In this document: positions 1 through 9,197 of the stretch, piece after piece
Layout of the letters: each line of letters begins with the position of its first letter
Position numbering within the stretch: the stretch's first letter is position 1
Assembly: GCA_015680685.1 (NCBI GenBank)
Contig: MNCI01018059.1
Coordinates: forward strand, 1,112,207 to 1,176,206
Direction: 5' to 3'
From: Gnetum montanum
Taxonomy: Eukaryota > Streptophyta > Gnetopsida > Gnetales > Gnetaceae
Length of the DNA: 64,000 nucleotides
Program-made: the position numbers and the translations under genes
The notes under the pieces: generated by a model
Seen by the model: only the letters and a program-made list of their open reading frames with translations
What the model was told of the DNA's origin: nothing
Databases searched by the model: none

Positions 1-231
1 GGGCGTGCCATGCTGCTCAGAAAAAGAAAAGTCAGAACGCCTCCTGCACCTTCTACAGCTCCAGCTCCGACACGGAACATGTGGGCGCAATCCGCCATAC
101 CAGTAACATAGCAGTCGTAGCAGAAGTCCAGAACTGAGAACCCGCGCGGACCTCAAATCCTGAAGTTAATGGAGCTGCAGCACTACTACTCCGCGTCTGT
201 ATCTCTGGTTGCGTGTGTCCATGAAAGGACA

Positions 232-322
232 CAGGAGGAGCAGAAACAGAAAGGAAGAGAGAGAAAGGGAGAGGGACAGAAACAGAGAGAAAAACAGAGA
301 GGCCAGAAGAAAAAATCAGAAG
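232..322. repeat. Purine-rich (GA/CAGA) low-complexity tract
   Basis: About 90 bp consist almost only of A and G, with CAGA and GAGA units. The overlapping small ORFs here are compositional and are not called as genes. It may be the pyrimidine-rich leader of the minus-strand gene proposed at the left edge. Confidence 0.6.
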
Positions 323-469
323 ATGCAGCTACAGAAACAGAGCTCAGAGCCTTCAGAGCTCAATTTTGCGGTGCGGTGCAGTGCAGGCTATATTTCCTGC
401 CTTTCGTTCTCTCCCTCTGCGTATTCCAGGAAGCACAGGCACAGCTGCAGCTGCAGAAACCAGGCAGGG

Positions 470-770
470 GTTCGCTTCATATAGCACGCACCCACCCACC
501 CACCGGCAGCGGTCCTCCGCAGGAATTGTTTTTCTTTTTTATTAAAAATTCAAGTGTATGAAAACATGAAAATGTTCTGGGCTTAGCCAGTGGGCCCAGC
601 CTGCTGAGCAGCTGGAAATTCGGGGCGGACATGATGCATATTTTGTGCCGCAGCCTGACATTACTTTTCCGCCCCTGATGACGTGTACCGTCCTCGCGTC
701 CAGCCGTCCGATCTCTGAGTTGACCTACCACGTCCGCAAGCCGCAAATTGACACGTGGGCGGCGCGCAAC
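470..770 (-). promoter_or_regulatory. Putative promoter of a gene running off the left edge
   Basis: On the minus strand a TATA-like box CTATATGAA lies at 476-484. A G-box CACGTG lies upstream at 752-757, and a CACGT-type element at about 729-737. Downstream of the TATA-like box, 232-322 is a purine-rich tract on the plus strand, so it is pyrimidine-rich on the minus strand, as in many plant 5' leaders. The first minus ATG (about 221) gives only a short upstream ORF. A later one (about 79) stays open for 27 codons to the window edge, too short to identify. This stretch has more GC than most of the window. The promoter reading is inference from motif order alone. Confidence 0.3.
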
Positions 771-1411
771 GAAGCAATTATTCCAATATTTGCAAAGAAA
801 ACCGCATTTACCCTATCTACAGCTGAAGCTGAAATACCCCACCCTCGAAAATGTATTTTTGGGTTTACCGTATGGGTAATACGTTCACGTTTCGGTTTAT
901 TTATAATTATGCATAAACTGCTCGCAGGGTCAGGGTCCTGAGGCGCTGCACATGACCGCATTTTTTACACGTTTTTAGCTGCAAATGCACGTTAATGTGC
1001 AAGGGTTTGACGTTCACCCCTGTTCTTCTCGCTGCAGAGCACAAGGGCTCATGTAAATTATCATACAAATTACCTGTTGCATGTATATGTATAGTGTTAC
1101 AGGTATATTGTACGGCAGAAATTCTCTGTCTTACATAAATTATTCACGCACATTTCATAAAGTTCTTACCTGGTGGTTAAAATTAGTGCTAAGTTCTGTG
1201 CAGTTGTTGATGCATAGCCGAAACTCTCTAGCTGGTGATTAAAATTAGAAGGGCTATGCTTATAGTCGTACAGTTATCTCGGAATTAGGGTTAGCAGTAA
1301 AAAATGCACACATAAATATGAGTCGTGATGGTAAAGCTCAATGGTTAACTGTTTTTTCTTCTTTGAATAGTTGCAAACAAGTTTAAATGTAAGTCTTAAG
1401 CACTTAAGGTT

Positions 1412-1808
1412 GCTTAAGGTTGTAACGTAAGTAGTCAGGACATTCATCTTTTGGGTGAAAAGTTGTGGGTTTAATTCTTGCTTCTCTTTTCCGGTGTTAG
1501 GGTGTAGTAACAATGGAGTAGCTTTGTGGCGGAACATTTTTTGTTAGTAGCTTAGTGGAGTAACTTTGTGGTGGTACTCTTTTTATTAGTAGGTCATGTT
1601 TCCCTTGTAGTATGGACAAGGGTGCGTAGCCTTGTAGTGGGCCACTTTGTAGGCAAAGGTTGTGATTCAAAGTTCTCTTGAGTTGTAAAGTAACCTTGTG
1701 GTAGGACCCTTTTCATTAATGGGTGACATTTCACTAACATTTACCCTTTGTGTATAGGGGTTGTACTACCAACCCAAAGTTATCTTTCCTTGAAAAAAAA
1801 AAAAAAAA
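1412..1808 (+). mobile_element. Dimeric tRNA-derived SINE-like element
   Basis: A tRNA-like head at 1421-1481 has an A-box-like segment, an anticodon stem-loop (arms 1443-1447 and 1455-1459, 7-nt loop CTTTTGG, anticodon position TTT) and a T arm (1465-1469 with 1477-1481, loop TTTAATT). A second head lies at 1627-1677, with A-box-like TAGCCTTGTAGTGGGCC and a B-box-like GTGATTCAAAGTTC. Related TTTGTGG-type fragments sit at about 1516, 1558 and 1687. The stretch ends in a run of 16 A (1793-1808), as expected of a retroposed tail. The heads are too divergent and lack acceptor pairing, so they are not functional tRNA genes. Family and exact ends are unknown. Confidence 0.45.
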
Positions 1809-1995
1809 GTCAATCCAAGTAAGAAATATAAGAAACAAGCACCTTAATGTGTAGAATAAACATTTTTCCATTATCAAGTCTCTCAACCACTTTATTCTTT
1901 TTCTGTAGCTTCTATGCTTGAGAAACCACATCCAAGCGATTAACCAAAGAAAAAAAATGCAACTTATAATAAATACATGTTGTACAACATTAAAA

Positions 1996-2055
1996 ATATC
2001 GCATGGTAGGAATCGGATCTTGTACTCCGAGTTGGTGACCACATGCGCAATCAAT
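1996..2055 (-). mobile_element. tRNA-derived SINE head, relic
   Basis: Read on the minus strand, an A-box-like TTGCGCATGTGGTCACC is followed about 30 nt later by a B-box-like GATCCGATTCCTACC. This is the spacing of an RNA polymerase III type 2 promoter. No complete cloverleaf is seen. Confidence 0.3.
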
Positions 2056-2329
2056 CTATCGAAATTCCGAATCAGCAGCATGATTTGTTTGAAACAAAGA
2101 ATTCCAAGCACACATTCTCAGCTCTAAGATTTGGAATGGCATTCAGAAAAAATAAAAGGGCAGTACAAAAAACCAAAACATAATGAAGTGATAGGCGCAT
2201 GTGGTCGTGATATTCCAGACCCGTTAGTGGCATCTAATCGCCATGGTCTGCTGCCATGCAGTTGCAGCCAAATTCTAGGGCCACTCTGGTCTCACAACGA
2301 CATATTCACGACGCATTCATTTTCTGAAT

Positions 2330-2495
2330 TTCAGTGTGGGCCGCCCCGTCGCGGGTTCTAATCTCGTTGGTCTCCTCCGCCTCCGCTCGCGGCCAAACTG
2401 TCCGGCCATCGCGGTCGGGTCGCGATAAGCGGCCGTCGCGGCTTTTTCGAGCCCTCCCGTCGCGACCCGCTTTGGCAGCTTCTCCCTGAAAGCGC
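2330..2495. other. CpG-rich patch in AT-rich DNA
   Basis: About 165 bp are dense in CG dinucleotides, with many CGCG and CGGCC words, while both sides are AT-rich. A B-box-like GCGGGTTCTAATCTCG lies at 2352-2367. Open frames on the minus strand are rich in Arg, Ser and Gly and look compositional. It could be a promoter-type CpG island, a piece of exon or a recently inserted SINE head. None of these can be settled from the sequence. Confidence 0.4.
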
Positions 2496-2916
2496 TCGCT
2501 GTCTGGAATTGGAAAGCAAGAACAAGCCTTCATTATTGCAACAAACAAAAGCTTTTAGGAGATTTGGGGAAGCAGACCGTGATTTCATGCGGTAAAAAAC
2601 AAAAAATTACATTATTGCCAAACATGCACCGAAGCTCCACCATTGAAACGTCCAAAAAGTACGTCGGATTTATCTATCTTCCACGTATTTCTAAAGAAAA
2701 AGCTCCTCCCGGCAAGCAGATAGTTAGTCGCTCAACAACCACCAACTTCTTGCTGCATGAGAATATCCTCTTGACATCCTCTTTCTCTTTTACTATAAAT
2801 TATTAGAGTATTTTGGCATTTGCTCGTGGTCACTGTTTCTTGGCCGTAAAGCATGAATCCATTCCATAATTAGCGTATCGTTATTTGAAGAATCCCTGTG
2901 ATCCAAATCTTTCTGG

Positions 2917-3070
2917 TCAGATTATCATTAAAATTTTGCTTCTCTAATCCGCGGAGCAAGTATCCAGTTGGTGGGTCACCTGTATCTCTCATTTCAGATT
3001 ATCATTAAAATTTTACTTCTCTAATCCGCGGAGCAAGTATCCAGTTGGTGGGTCACCTGTATCTCTGATT
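2917..3070. repeat. Tandem duplication, 77-bp unit x2
   Basis: Copy 1 is 2917-2993 and copy 2 is 2994-3070. They differ at only two clear positions (G/A near 2938, C/G near 2990), so the duplication is young compared with the retrotransposons. The unit contains a CCGCGG site and GTGGGTCACC. No coding function is apparent. Confidence 0.9.
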
Positions 3071-3164
3071 CCAAATCATGAACCATAATGATAGCAGATT
3101 AACAGACTTAATCTGAGATCATATTCTGTAATTTATGCCATGTCAATTAAAAACTATTTAAAAT

Positions 3165-3222
3165 TAGCTTAGTGTAAGAGTCTTGGGCTGGTAATCTCTG
3201 TTTACAGTTTAAATTCTACTGG
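3165..3222 (+). mobile_element. tRNA-derived SINE head, relic
   Basis: An A-box-like TAGCTTAGTGTAAGAG (3165-3180) is followed by a B-box-like CAGTTTAAATTCTAC (3205-3219) at typical tRNA spacing. The anticodon arm does not pair well. It is probably a decayed SINE promoter, one of several in the first 6.2 kb. Confidence 0.4.
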
Positions 3223-3709
3223 CTAACATTGAGTTATAAATTAACCAGAAATCTGCATATAAATCCAATAAATATCTAATAAGTCTTAGTAAAAGTAAGT
3301 AAAAATTTTCAATTTCAGTATTTACATCACTGATGATGAATCTAAAAGATTCTCGATCAGTCTGGTTTCATAGGGATAAAAGCGTAAGTTTTAAAATCGA
3401 AATATCCTCCACCACTGGTCGTAGGATGATTTAGAGGTAAAAACAAAAGAAAAAAAAAACAAAAACAAAAATAGCCACGAGTTCGCAACTTGTTATTACT
3501 CATTAACAAAAAAATTCTCAGCTTGTCACGAATTCTAAGGAGCAAAAAACATATGAAATCGTGAAGCCATATATCCGTTTGTCCTTTGCTGCTGATAACG
3601 TGCCGTCGAGATCTTTTGAATCGCTGGACAGAATTCAAATTGGCCATCTTTTTTATATCAACATCTTTTGCGGTTTCAGCCGTTTCTGTTGATATGCATT
3701 ACACAAGTT

Positions 3710-4042
3710 TTACCTCTCATCGGAAACATCTTGTTTCCACAGGCGAATACAGGCCGAATTAAAGAACCTCTCACAGGAAACCATAGGAAAGCAGAATCTA
3801 TCCACCCAAGTTCCTGAATCCCAAGTCAACGTTAAAAAAACCTGCGGAGAATCTGGTAAAAGCCTTAAACAAATGCCATGGCGATGAAAAACTCCTGAAA
3901 TAACATGTCCAATTGTTTCACAGATCGCAGTAAACGCTTGATTGTCGCGGGAATCCAAGATCTGCGAGGTGGGGTAGAAACATACGTAAACAAGAAAACG
4001 TAGAAAAGCAGCAATGTTTGCGGAAAGTGTCACCGCGGCCAT
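3710..4042 (-). CDS. Unrecognised possible first exon
   Basis: An open frame of 110 codons starts in a good plant context (AGCC ATG GCC GCG) in a patch richer in GC than its surroundings. An AG/GTAAAA splice-donor-like site lies at its 3' end. The N-terminus is short and hydrophobic, then mixed. A second frame over the same bases is also open, starting at 4250, which weakens the case. I do not recognise the protein and see no partner exon. It could be a short gene fragment or chance. Confidence 0.15.
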   Translation of the reverse strand: MAAVTLSANIAAFLRFLVYVCFYPTSQILDSRDNQAFTAICETIGHVISGVFHRHGICLRLLPDSPQVFLTLTWDSGTWVDRFCFPMVSCERFFNSACIRLWKQDVSDER

Positions 4043-4655
4043 GGCTAGAGCTGGAACAGAATCGGAGCAGAAGTGGTGAAAGTGCGATGGAATTTGGAAT
4101 TTTTATGAGAAAATGCAGTGGAAAATTAAAAAGTAAAAACAGACACGCGAGGGCGACGGTACATGTTCCCTGCTCAACTGCCAAAGTGGGAATGGAAATC
4201 GGATCATTCGCATTTGCATGTGCATGCCCGTGTAAGGCCATACACGGCACATGCAGTCGTCAGCTTTTGTCTTGAGCACCGCGTGATTTCTTGCCTGACA
4301 TTTTCGCGTTTCAATGGCCACACTTAGGAAATTATTAGTCCCCGGTAATTGTAGCCGTTGAAACATTTCTAATCATTTTGAAGGTAACAACAAATATAGT
4401 TTATGCATGTTGTGTTTTAATTCAGGTGCTTGCTTAAAAGTTCGGTACTCTTTTTAGGGTTCTCTCTTGAATTTTTTTCAAAACCAAGGCTAAAAATGAT
4501 GCCCTTTGCTTTAGCGTCATAATGTTTCAGGTCCTTTCCAAGCCCCTCCCTTTGTTATGACCTGGCCTGATTCAAGTCATTTACCGTAAGTTTTTGGTGG
4601 ACTTAAATGTTCAGGTGCCATTGCAGTGAAGGTTCCTTTTCGAAATCAACCAACA

Positions 4656-4725
4656 ATTCATTATCAACCTAAACCTTAAAAGAGTTGTTCATTCATTATC
4701 AACCTAAACCTTAAAAGAGTTGTTC
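4656..4725. repeat. Tandem duplication, 35-bp unit x2
   Basis: Two apparently identical 35-bp copies lie at 4656-4690 and 4691-4725 (ATTCATTATCAACCTAAACC and the following 15 bases). No gene overlaps them. Confidence 0.85.
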
Positions 4726-5852
4726 ATGCATGAGAAATTGGAGTAAATAATACAGTATTACTTCAACTTGAAATTTCATTTAAAAAAATGAATTGTCTTA
4801 CCCATAAGACTACACAATCCTCATTTTTAGATATAAGTAAGTTCTTGGTAACTGCATTCAATATTAAAATAATTTTTTATTTTAATTTTGGCTTCTTTTA
4901 AGTAAGGAAACTTAAGGTTAGTAGCATAATCTCTACCCACACAACAAGATATATCTAACCCACTATAAAAGTGTTCAACCACAAGACTATTTCATTATTG
5001 TCATACTTGTAAGCAAAAACAAGTATCCAACTCACAACCTTCTGCATAAAACTTAAAAGCAAGGTATTTTGAAACTAGAATTAAAATTTATTATTACATA
5101 GTATAAAAAATTCATCACACAAAATCACCTTTTTAACAAGTTAAAGATTTGTGTGAAGTCTTTGTTGATTAATAAACATGTAATCATATACTTACAATCT
5201 AATACTAATTTAAAAAGCAATCTAATACTAATTAAAATCTAAATTAACATAGTTGGTGAGTTTGCTTAGCTACCTAAATACATAAGGTAAGCGTTCCTTA
5301 TCAGTATTTTATTTAAACCTTGTTTTGACTTGAAGCAATCAACATTCAACATTCCTTGCATGCCCTAAAAAGTAGATATCCTGACGCGGAGATCTACGAA
5401 ATCTGCTAAACATGATTTTCCTCGAACATGTATATAGCTCTTGTTTTACGCACATGGAAATTCTCGAGTTTCTTTCAACAATTTACTGACCACGGCGAAG
5501 CCATTACTTGACGGGCACTTTTAAATAAAAATTGTTCACCCCGGAAGCCCGTAAAAACATGGTGGGTTTTGAAATCCCAAGCGTCCTGCAAATGTCTCCC
5601 TTGTCTTATACATCAAATAAATTGATTACACACCACATTTTGACCACAGCGCCATAACATAAATTTTAATTCCAATCCCACTGCTACTAATGTCTGCGGT
5701 TGTCTTATGCAGCCCCATTCAATTATATTAAGCTGTCGTGGATGATCAAATCATACCACACTTTTCCACGAATATTTTCGTAAAATAAAGGCCACTAGAC
5801 CCACCATGGAGCACCAGGGGTCAAAACACGGTACTCCAATACCCAACATTTA

Positions 5853-5893
5853 ATGGCAAGGTATGCCGTTCGAGGCGTGGTAGATTCGAATGT
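5853..5893 (+). mobile_element. tRNA-like promoter remnant (SINE head?)
   Basis: TGGCAAGGTATGCC is followed by TAGATTCGAATG, a close match to a B-box, about 30 nt downstream. The rest of the fold is not evident. An overlapping 70-codon minus-strand ORF is not called as a gene. Confidence 0.25.
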
Positions 5894-6060
5894 GATTAAT
5901 ATATATGAACGTTTTTGGCTTTCAACTTTGTGTTTTCCAAGCGATGACGTCTCTAACTTTTCCAAGGTTCCATGGATATTTGGGCCTGACATTGACAATG
6001 TAGACACTGTATAGTCTTAGTTCACACTCTAGGAAAAAGGGAACCCCCTTGTTGACGTAT

Positions 6061-6111
6061 TTGTAGTGGTATCTTTTCGCCTGAAATTTCCCATCACAGG
6101 TTCAATCATCG
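6061..6111 (+). mobile_element. tRNA-derived SINE head, relic
   Basis: TTGTAGTGGTATC (6061-6073) and CAGGTTCAATCATCG (6097-6111) resemble the A and B boxes of a tRNA gene at the usual distance. TTTTCGCCTGAAA lies where the anticodon arm would be. It has the same general type as the other heads in this flank. Confidence 0.35.
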
Positions 6112-7573
6112 CTTTCCTCGAAGGGAAAACAAAAAAATATCAAGGAGACGTGGTACCAAGTCAAACTTGTTAGAGTTTATTTAATCGACTAGGTAGAGTT
6201 TAGGCGTCACATTTAAGGGTTGATGGCTGTCACTTTCTTAAACGGCTTTGAGAACTAGGGTTTCTTTTTCTTCTTTGTATGTTGCATGGCAACGGAGGAC
6301 AAGATTCACGGTGTTTCTGGGGTTTTTGGTTAAAAATAAAAACAAAAAATAATGTGTGTAACGTGTTATTGAAGTGTACGTTTGCCAATTTGAACGTTAT
6401 CGGTTGTTCAATCCCCAAGATCAAGGATTTGCTGAAATGGTTCAAATAGCAACACGCAAGAGCTGGAGGAGGAATCTTGTTTACACAAGGTGATTGCCTT
6501 TAGATTCTTAAAGTACAAAGATAAAAAATGATGTGAAGGCGATCCTTATAATACGTCTAGAAGGTTTTCCTCTTAAAATGGAATGCTTAACGCCTCGATT
6601 GAACGTTTTTTTGAAGGGAAGATATGCATCAAGTTAAGTAACATGGCCGTTTTCCAACTTCTAACTAAATTCACTAATGATGCAATAAAAAGGGTAAACA
6701 ATATGACATGTTATCTTAACAATAACCAAGAATTAAGAGTTTAAAGAACATAATGCATTTTTGGTAATGCACTTGGAAATTAGAATATTATTTGCAACTT
6801 TGGGATAAAGGCATTAGTAGCTAAATGGATAACTTCTTACTAAGACTTCAATTATTAAATGTCCAGAATTTCATATGGATTTTCTTTTTAACTTTCCTTA
6901 ATAGGACTTAAATATATATATTTTAAATTATTAAATATCATTGTCATAACTTAAATGTGATGACTTGTAAAATGACTTTGTGTTGTTTGAATTAGTTTAT
7001 ATCAACTAGATATTTGTTTGAGTTTAACTTTTATAGCTTCCTTTTAAATTAACATAAAATATTCAAAAGGCCATGCTTGTGACCCATGTTTAAAAACTTG
7101 TAAAATTAACTATGTAACAACACAAAGAGATTTAGATAAATGCCAATAAATTAGTATTAAATGCTAAATAAGTTGAATGAAAAATAAACATGGATTTAAA
7201 AGAACAATAATAATGATAAAAGGATGGCCCCACATTTTAATCCAACAATTAATCATTAGTTTGAAAAAACATTGCTTGTAATAATTATTTATCACAAAAT
7301 ATTTATTATTTAAATATTATAAATCATTATTACAAATTATGAGAACACTAGAGTATCATTTTGTTATCTTTTACACCTTAATTAATTTCCATTATTATTA
7401 TCCCTTCACAACTCGCCATCCACTATCACCCTCTTCAGCATTCTTATAATGTTATAATCACATTTTATCACTAAGTCATTTAAAATGTCATATAAAACAT
7501 TTAATTTTTAAAGGTTACTATCTTCTAAAATTATAGACCGTTCCTTGCATGAGCATATCTAATTTACAGTTAC
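6112..7573. other. AT-rich stretch without recognisable genes
   Basis: No convincing ORF, RNA gene or retrotransposon domain was seen. Long A/T runs and many TAA and TTA words dominate. It ends at the target-site duplication of element A (CTTAA, 7574-7578). Confidence 0.5.
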
Positions 7574-8175
7574 CTTAATGATGAGTAATGATTTGCCTAG
7601 CCTTGACATCGGAGCCTTGTATTAAAGCCTTGTTTCAAAATCCTTGTTATCGATGCCCTGATGTCTGGGCTAGGATGCGACGTTTGATACCCAATGTCGC
7701 AGGGTATACTCTGGCCTATAAATATAGTGCTTGGGCTCTCATTTTGAGTCAGTTTTTTGGAGTTTTCAATTAGTTTTTTCATTTGTCAGTTTTCAATTTT
7801 TAGTCAAAGTAGCAAAGCTCTGGTAGTTTATTCTCTCCAAAGTTGAAATATTTTTTGAGTGCCTGAAGAAGGAGTCTAAGTGTGTATGGTTCTTTGTTCG
7901 AACAGTGATGTACTTGAGCGCAATAGTGTGACAGGAATAAAATCAAACTCTTTTGACAATCCTTGCAGCACTAAGAGTAGATTAATGTTTCTTTTAATGT
8001 ACTTTACTTTACTACATTTGAATTAAGCAATTTATTTCCAGTTGTTAATGAACACAAGCACGACCACTTTGAGCATACATATATTGCTTGGTAACCCAAC
8101 AAAGCTTAACGTTTGGTAGCCCAGCAGTGCAATATGTGTTCAGGATGTGTTTAGGAAAGTGGGGTGGTTACTTAT

Positions 8176-8775
8176 TGATGAGTGGCGAGGTACCCCTACA
8201 CTCAACCATACGAATATGAGCGTAACACGCACGATCTGGTCAAACTCCACAAACTAAGTGCCTACACGCCTAATGGAACACTTAAGGTTAATTATTCGTT
8301 GTCTTCCCAGACTTACTTGTATTTGTCATGGTTGTATGGTTAAGTAAGTCTGAGGTATATGATTTTTATGTCTTTTCTATTTTATCTCCTATGCTGAGAG
8401 GTGAAGGGTTGAAGAGACTAACTAACTAACTTTAACTAACTAACTAANAAACAATAAATAACAATAAATAAAATCCTATTTAGCCTATTCAATGCACTGC
8501 AAGGTTTATCCAAGAAGTTCATCTTTATTTTCGTACACAAACATGTGTTCAGGTACAATATTTGCTCGAATAAAGATTCATTCACTTTGGAGTTCCTACT
8601 GCGGGCACATGGAAAATATTCTATCTTTGGAGGGATCAAACTACCAGAGTTTTGCTACGGTCTAAGCCTAGGATGAGAAACAAGGGAGAGCCGCCTCTTA
8701 TTTATAGATTTGACGATGCACCACGATATCGCGGCCCATGCGATATCGTGGCCCATGCGATATCGTGTCCCATCA
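8176..8775 (-). mobile_element. 600-bp solo LTR nested in the 5' LTR of element A
   Basis: Flanked by a perfect CTTAT duplication (8171-8175 and 8776-8780). The 3' LTR of A shows the unoccupied site at 19788-19800, as CTTGTGTTAGG. It begins TGATGAG and ends CCCATCA on the plus strand. Its TATA box (CTATAAATAAG on the minus strand, about 8699-8709) shows minus orientation. Three tandem 17-bp GATATCG units form the start of U3 (8724-8775). One undetermined base (N) lies at 8448 in a TAAC-type simple repeat. No internal region remains, so it is the product of LTR-LTR recombination. Confidence 0.93.
8724..8775 (-). repeat. Triple 17-bp GATATCG tandem repeat in U3 of the solo LTR
   Basis: Units start at 8724, 8741 and 8758. 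Each begins CGATATCG, an 8-bp palindrome, and continues GGCCCATG or GTCCCATCA. It lies at the U3 end of the LTR where enhancers are expected. Confidence 0.85.
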
Positions 8776-9066
8776 CTTATGTTAGGCTAGCTTAGATCTT
8801 GTTTTACATCATTTATTAGTTTAATTACTTTATCTCTATATCGTGATCAGGAGTAGCATAGAAATTAGACCACATCATATGCCTCACCTTGGACTAAACC
8901 ATACGTGATAAAGATACCACTAGTCCAAGATGGAAGACAACGAACTATGATCAGAGCATAACGATCTAGATGTCACAACTAGTCCCATCCATAGAATTCG
9001 ACTAGATCATGCATGAATGCTTGTGATTTGTATGGTTGAGCGTAGGGGTACCTCGCTACTCATCAT

Positions 9067-9084
9067 TGGCGTCGTTGCTGAGGA
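9067..9084 (+). other. Primer binding site of element A (tRNA-Asp type)
   Basis: TGGCGTCGTTGCTGAGGA begins 2 nt after the LTR end. It matches the complement of a plant tRNA-Asp 3' end (TGGCGCCGTTGCCGGGGA) except for transitions. tRNA-Asp priming is known from Athila-type elements. Confidence 0.75.
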
Positions 9085-9197
9085 TGGTGCTAGTTATCTA
9101 AATTAGTTATATTATACATGATCGTTATAAAGGTATTAATGATCTATCTTTTAGAAAACATTAATATTTTAAGCCATACACAGTATCAGACAAAACC

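Larger units (their letters stand above)
7579..9065 (+). repeat. 5' LTR of element A (interrupted by a solo LTR)
   Basis: Matches the 3' LTR at 19205-20075 once the insert 8176-8775 and its CTTAT duplication are removed, leaving about 882 bp. A TATA box CCTATAAATATAG lies at about 7719-7731. The R/U5 half holds two CTTGGTA/TTTGGTA-plus-CCCA motifs (about 8090 and 8112). The end GGGGTACCTCGC..CTCATCA is shared with the other elements of the window. Confidence 0.9.

Noticed and set aside
169-561. Overlapping ORFs of 91-130 codons in the GA-rich tract
   Set aside because: Composition is repetitive (Lys/Arg/Glu from GA repeats), two frames are open at once and no domain is seen.
1421-1490. Functional tRNA-Lys gene
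   Set aside because: No acceptor-stem pairing and a weak D arm. The A-run tail fits a SINE better.
2306-2588. Minus-strand ORFs over the CpG-rich patch
   Set aside because: GC-rich DNA lacks stop codons. The residues are Arg/Gly/Ser-biased and two frames are open.
8400-8470. Assembly gap or misjoin at the N (8448)
   Set aside because: Only one undetermined base in a TAAC-type repeat. The solo LTR around it is continuous and its ends are sound.
8724-8775. CRISPR-like or satellite array
   Set aside because: Only three adjoining 17-bp units without spacers, inside an LTR of a plant genome.
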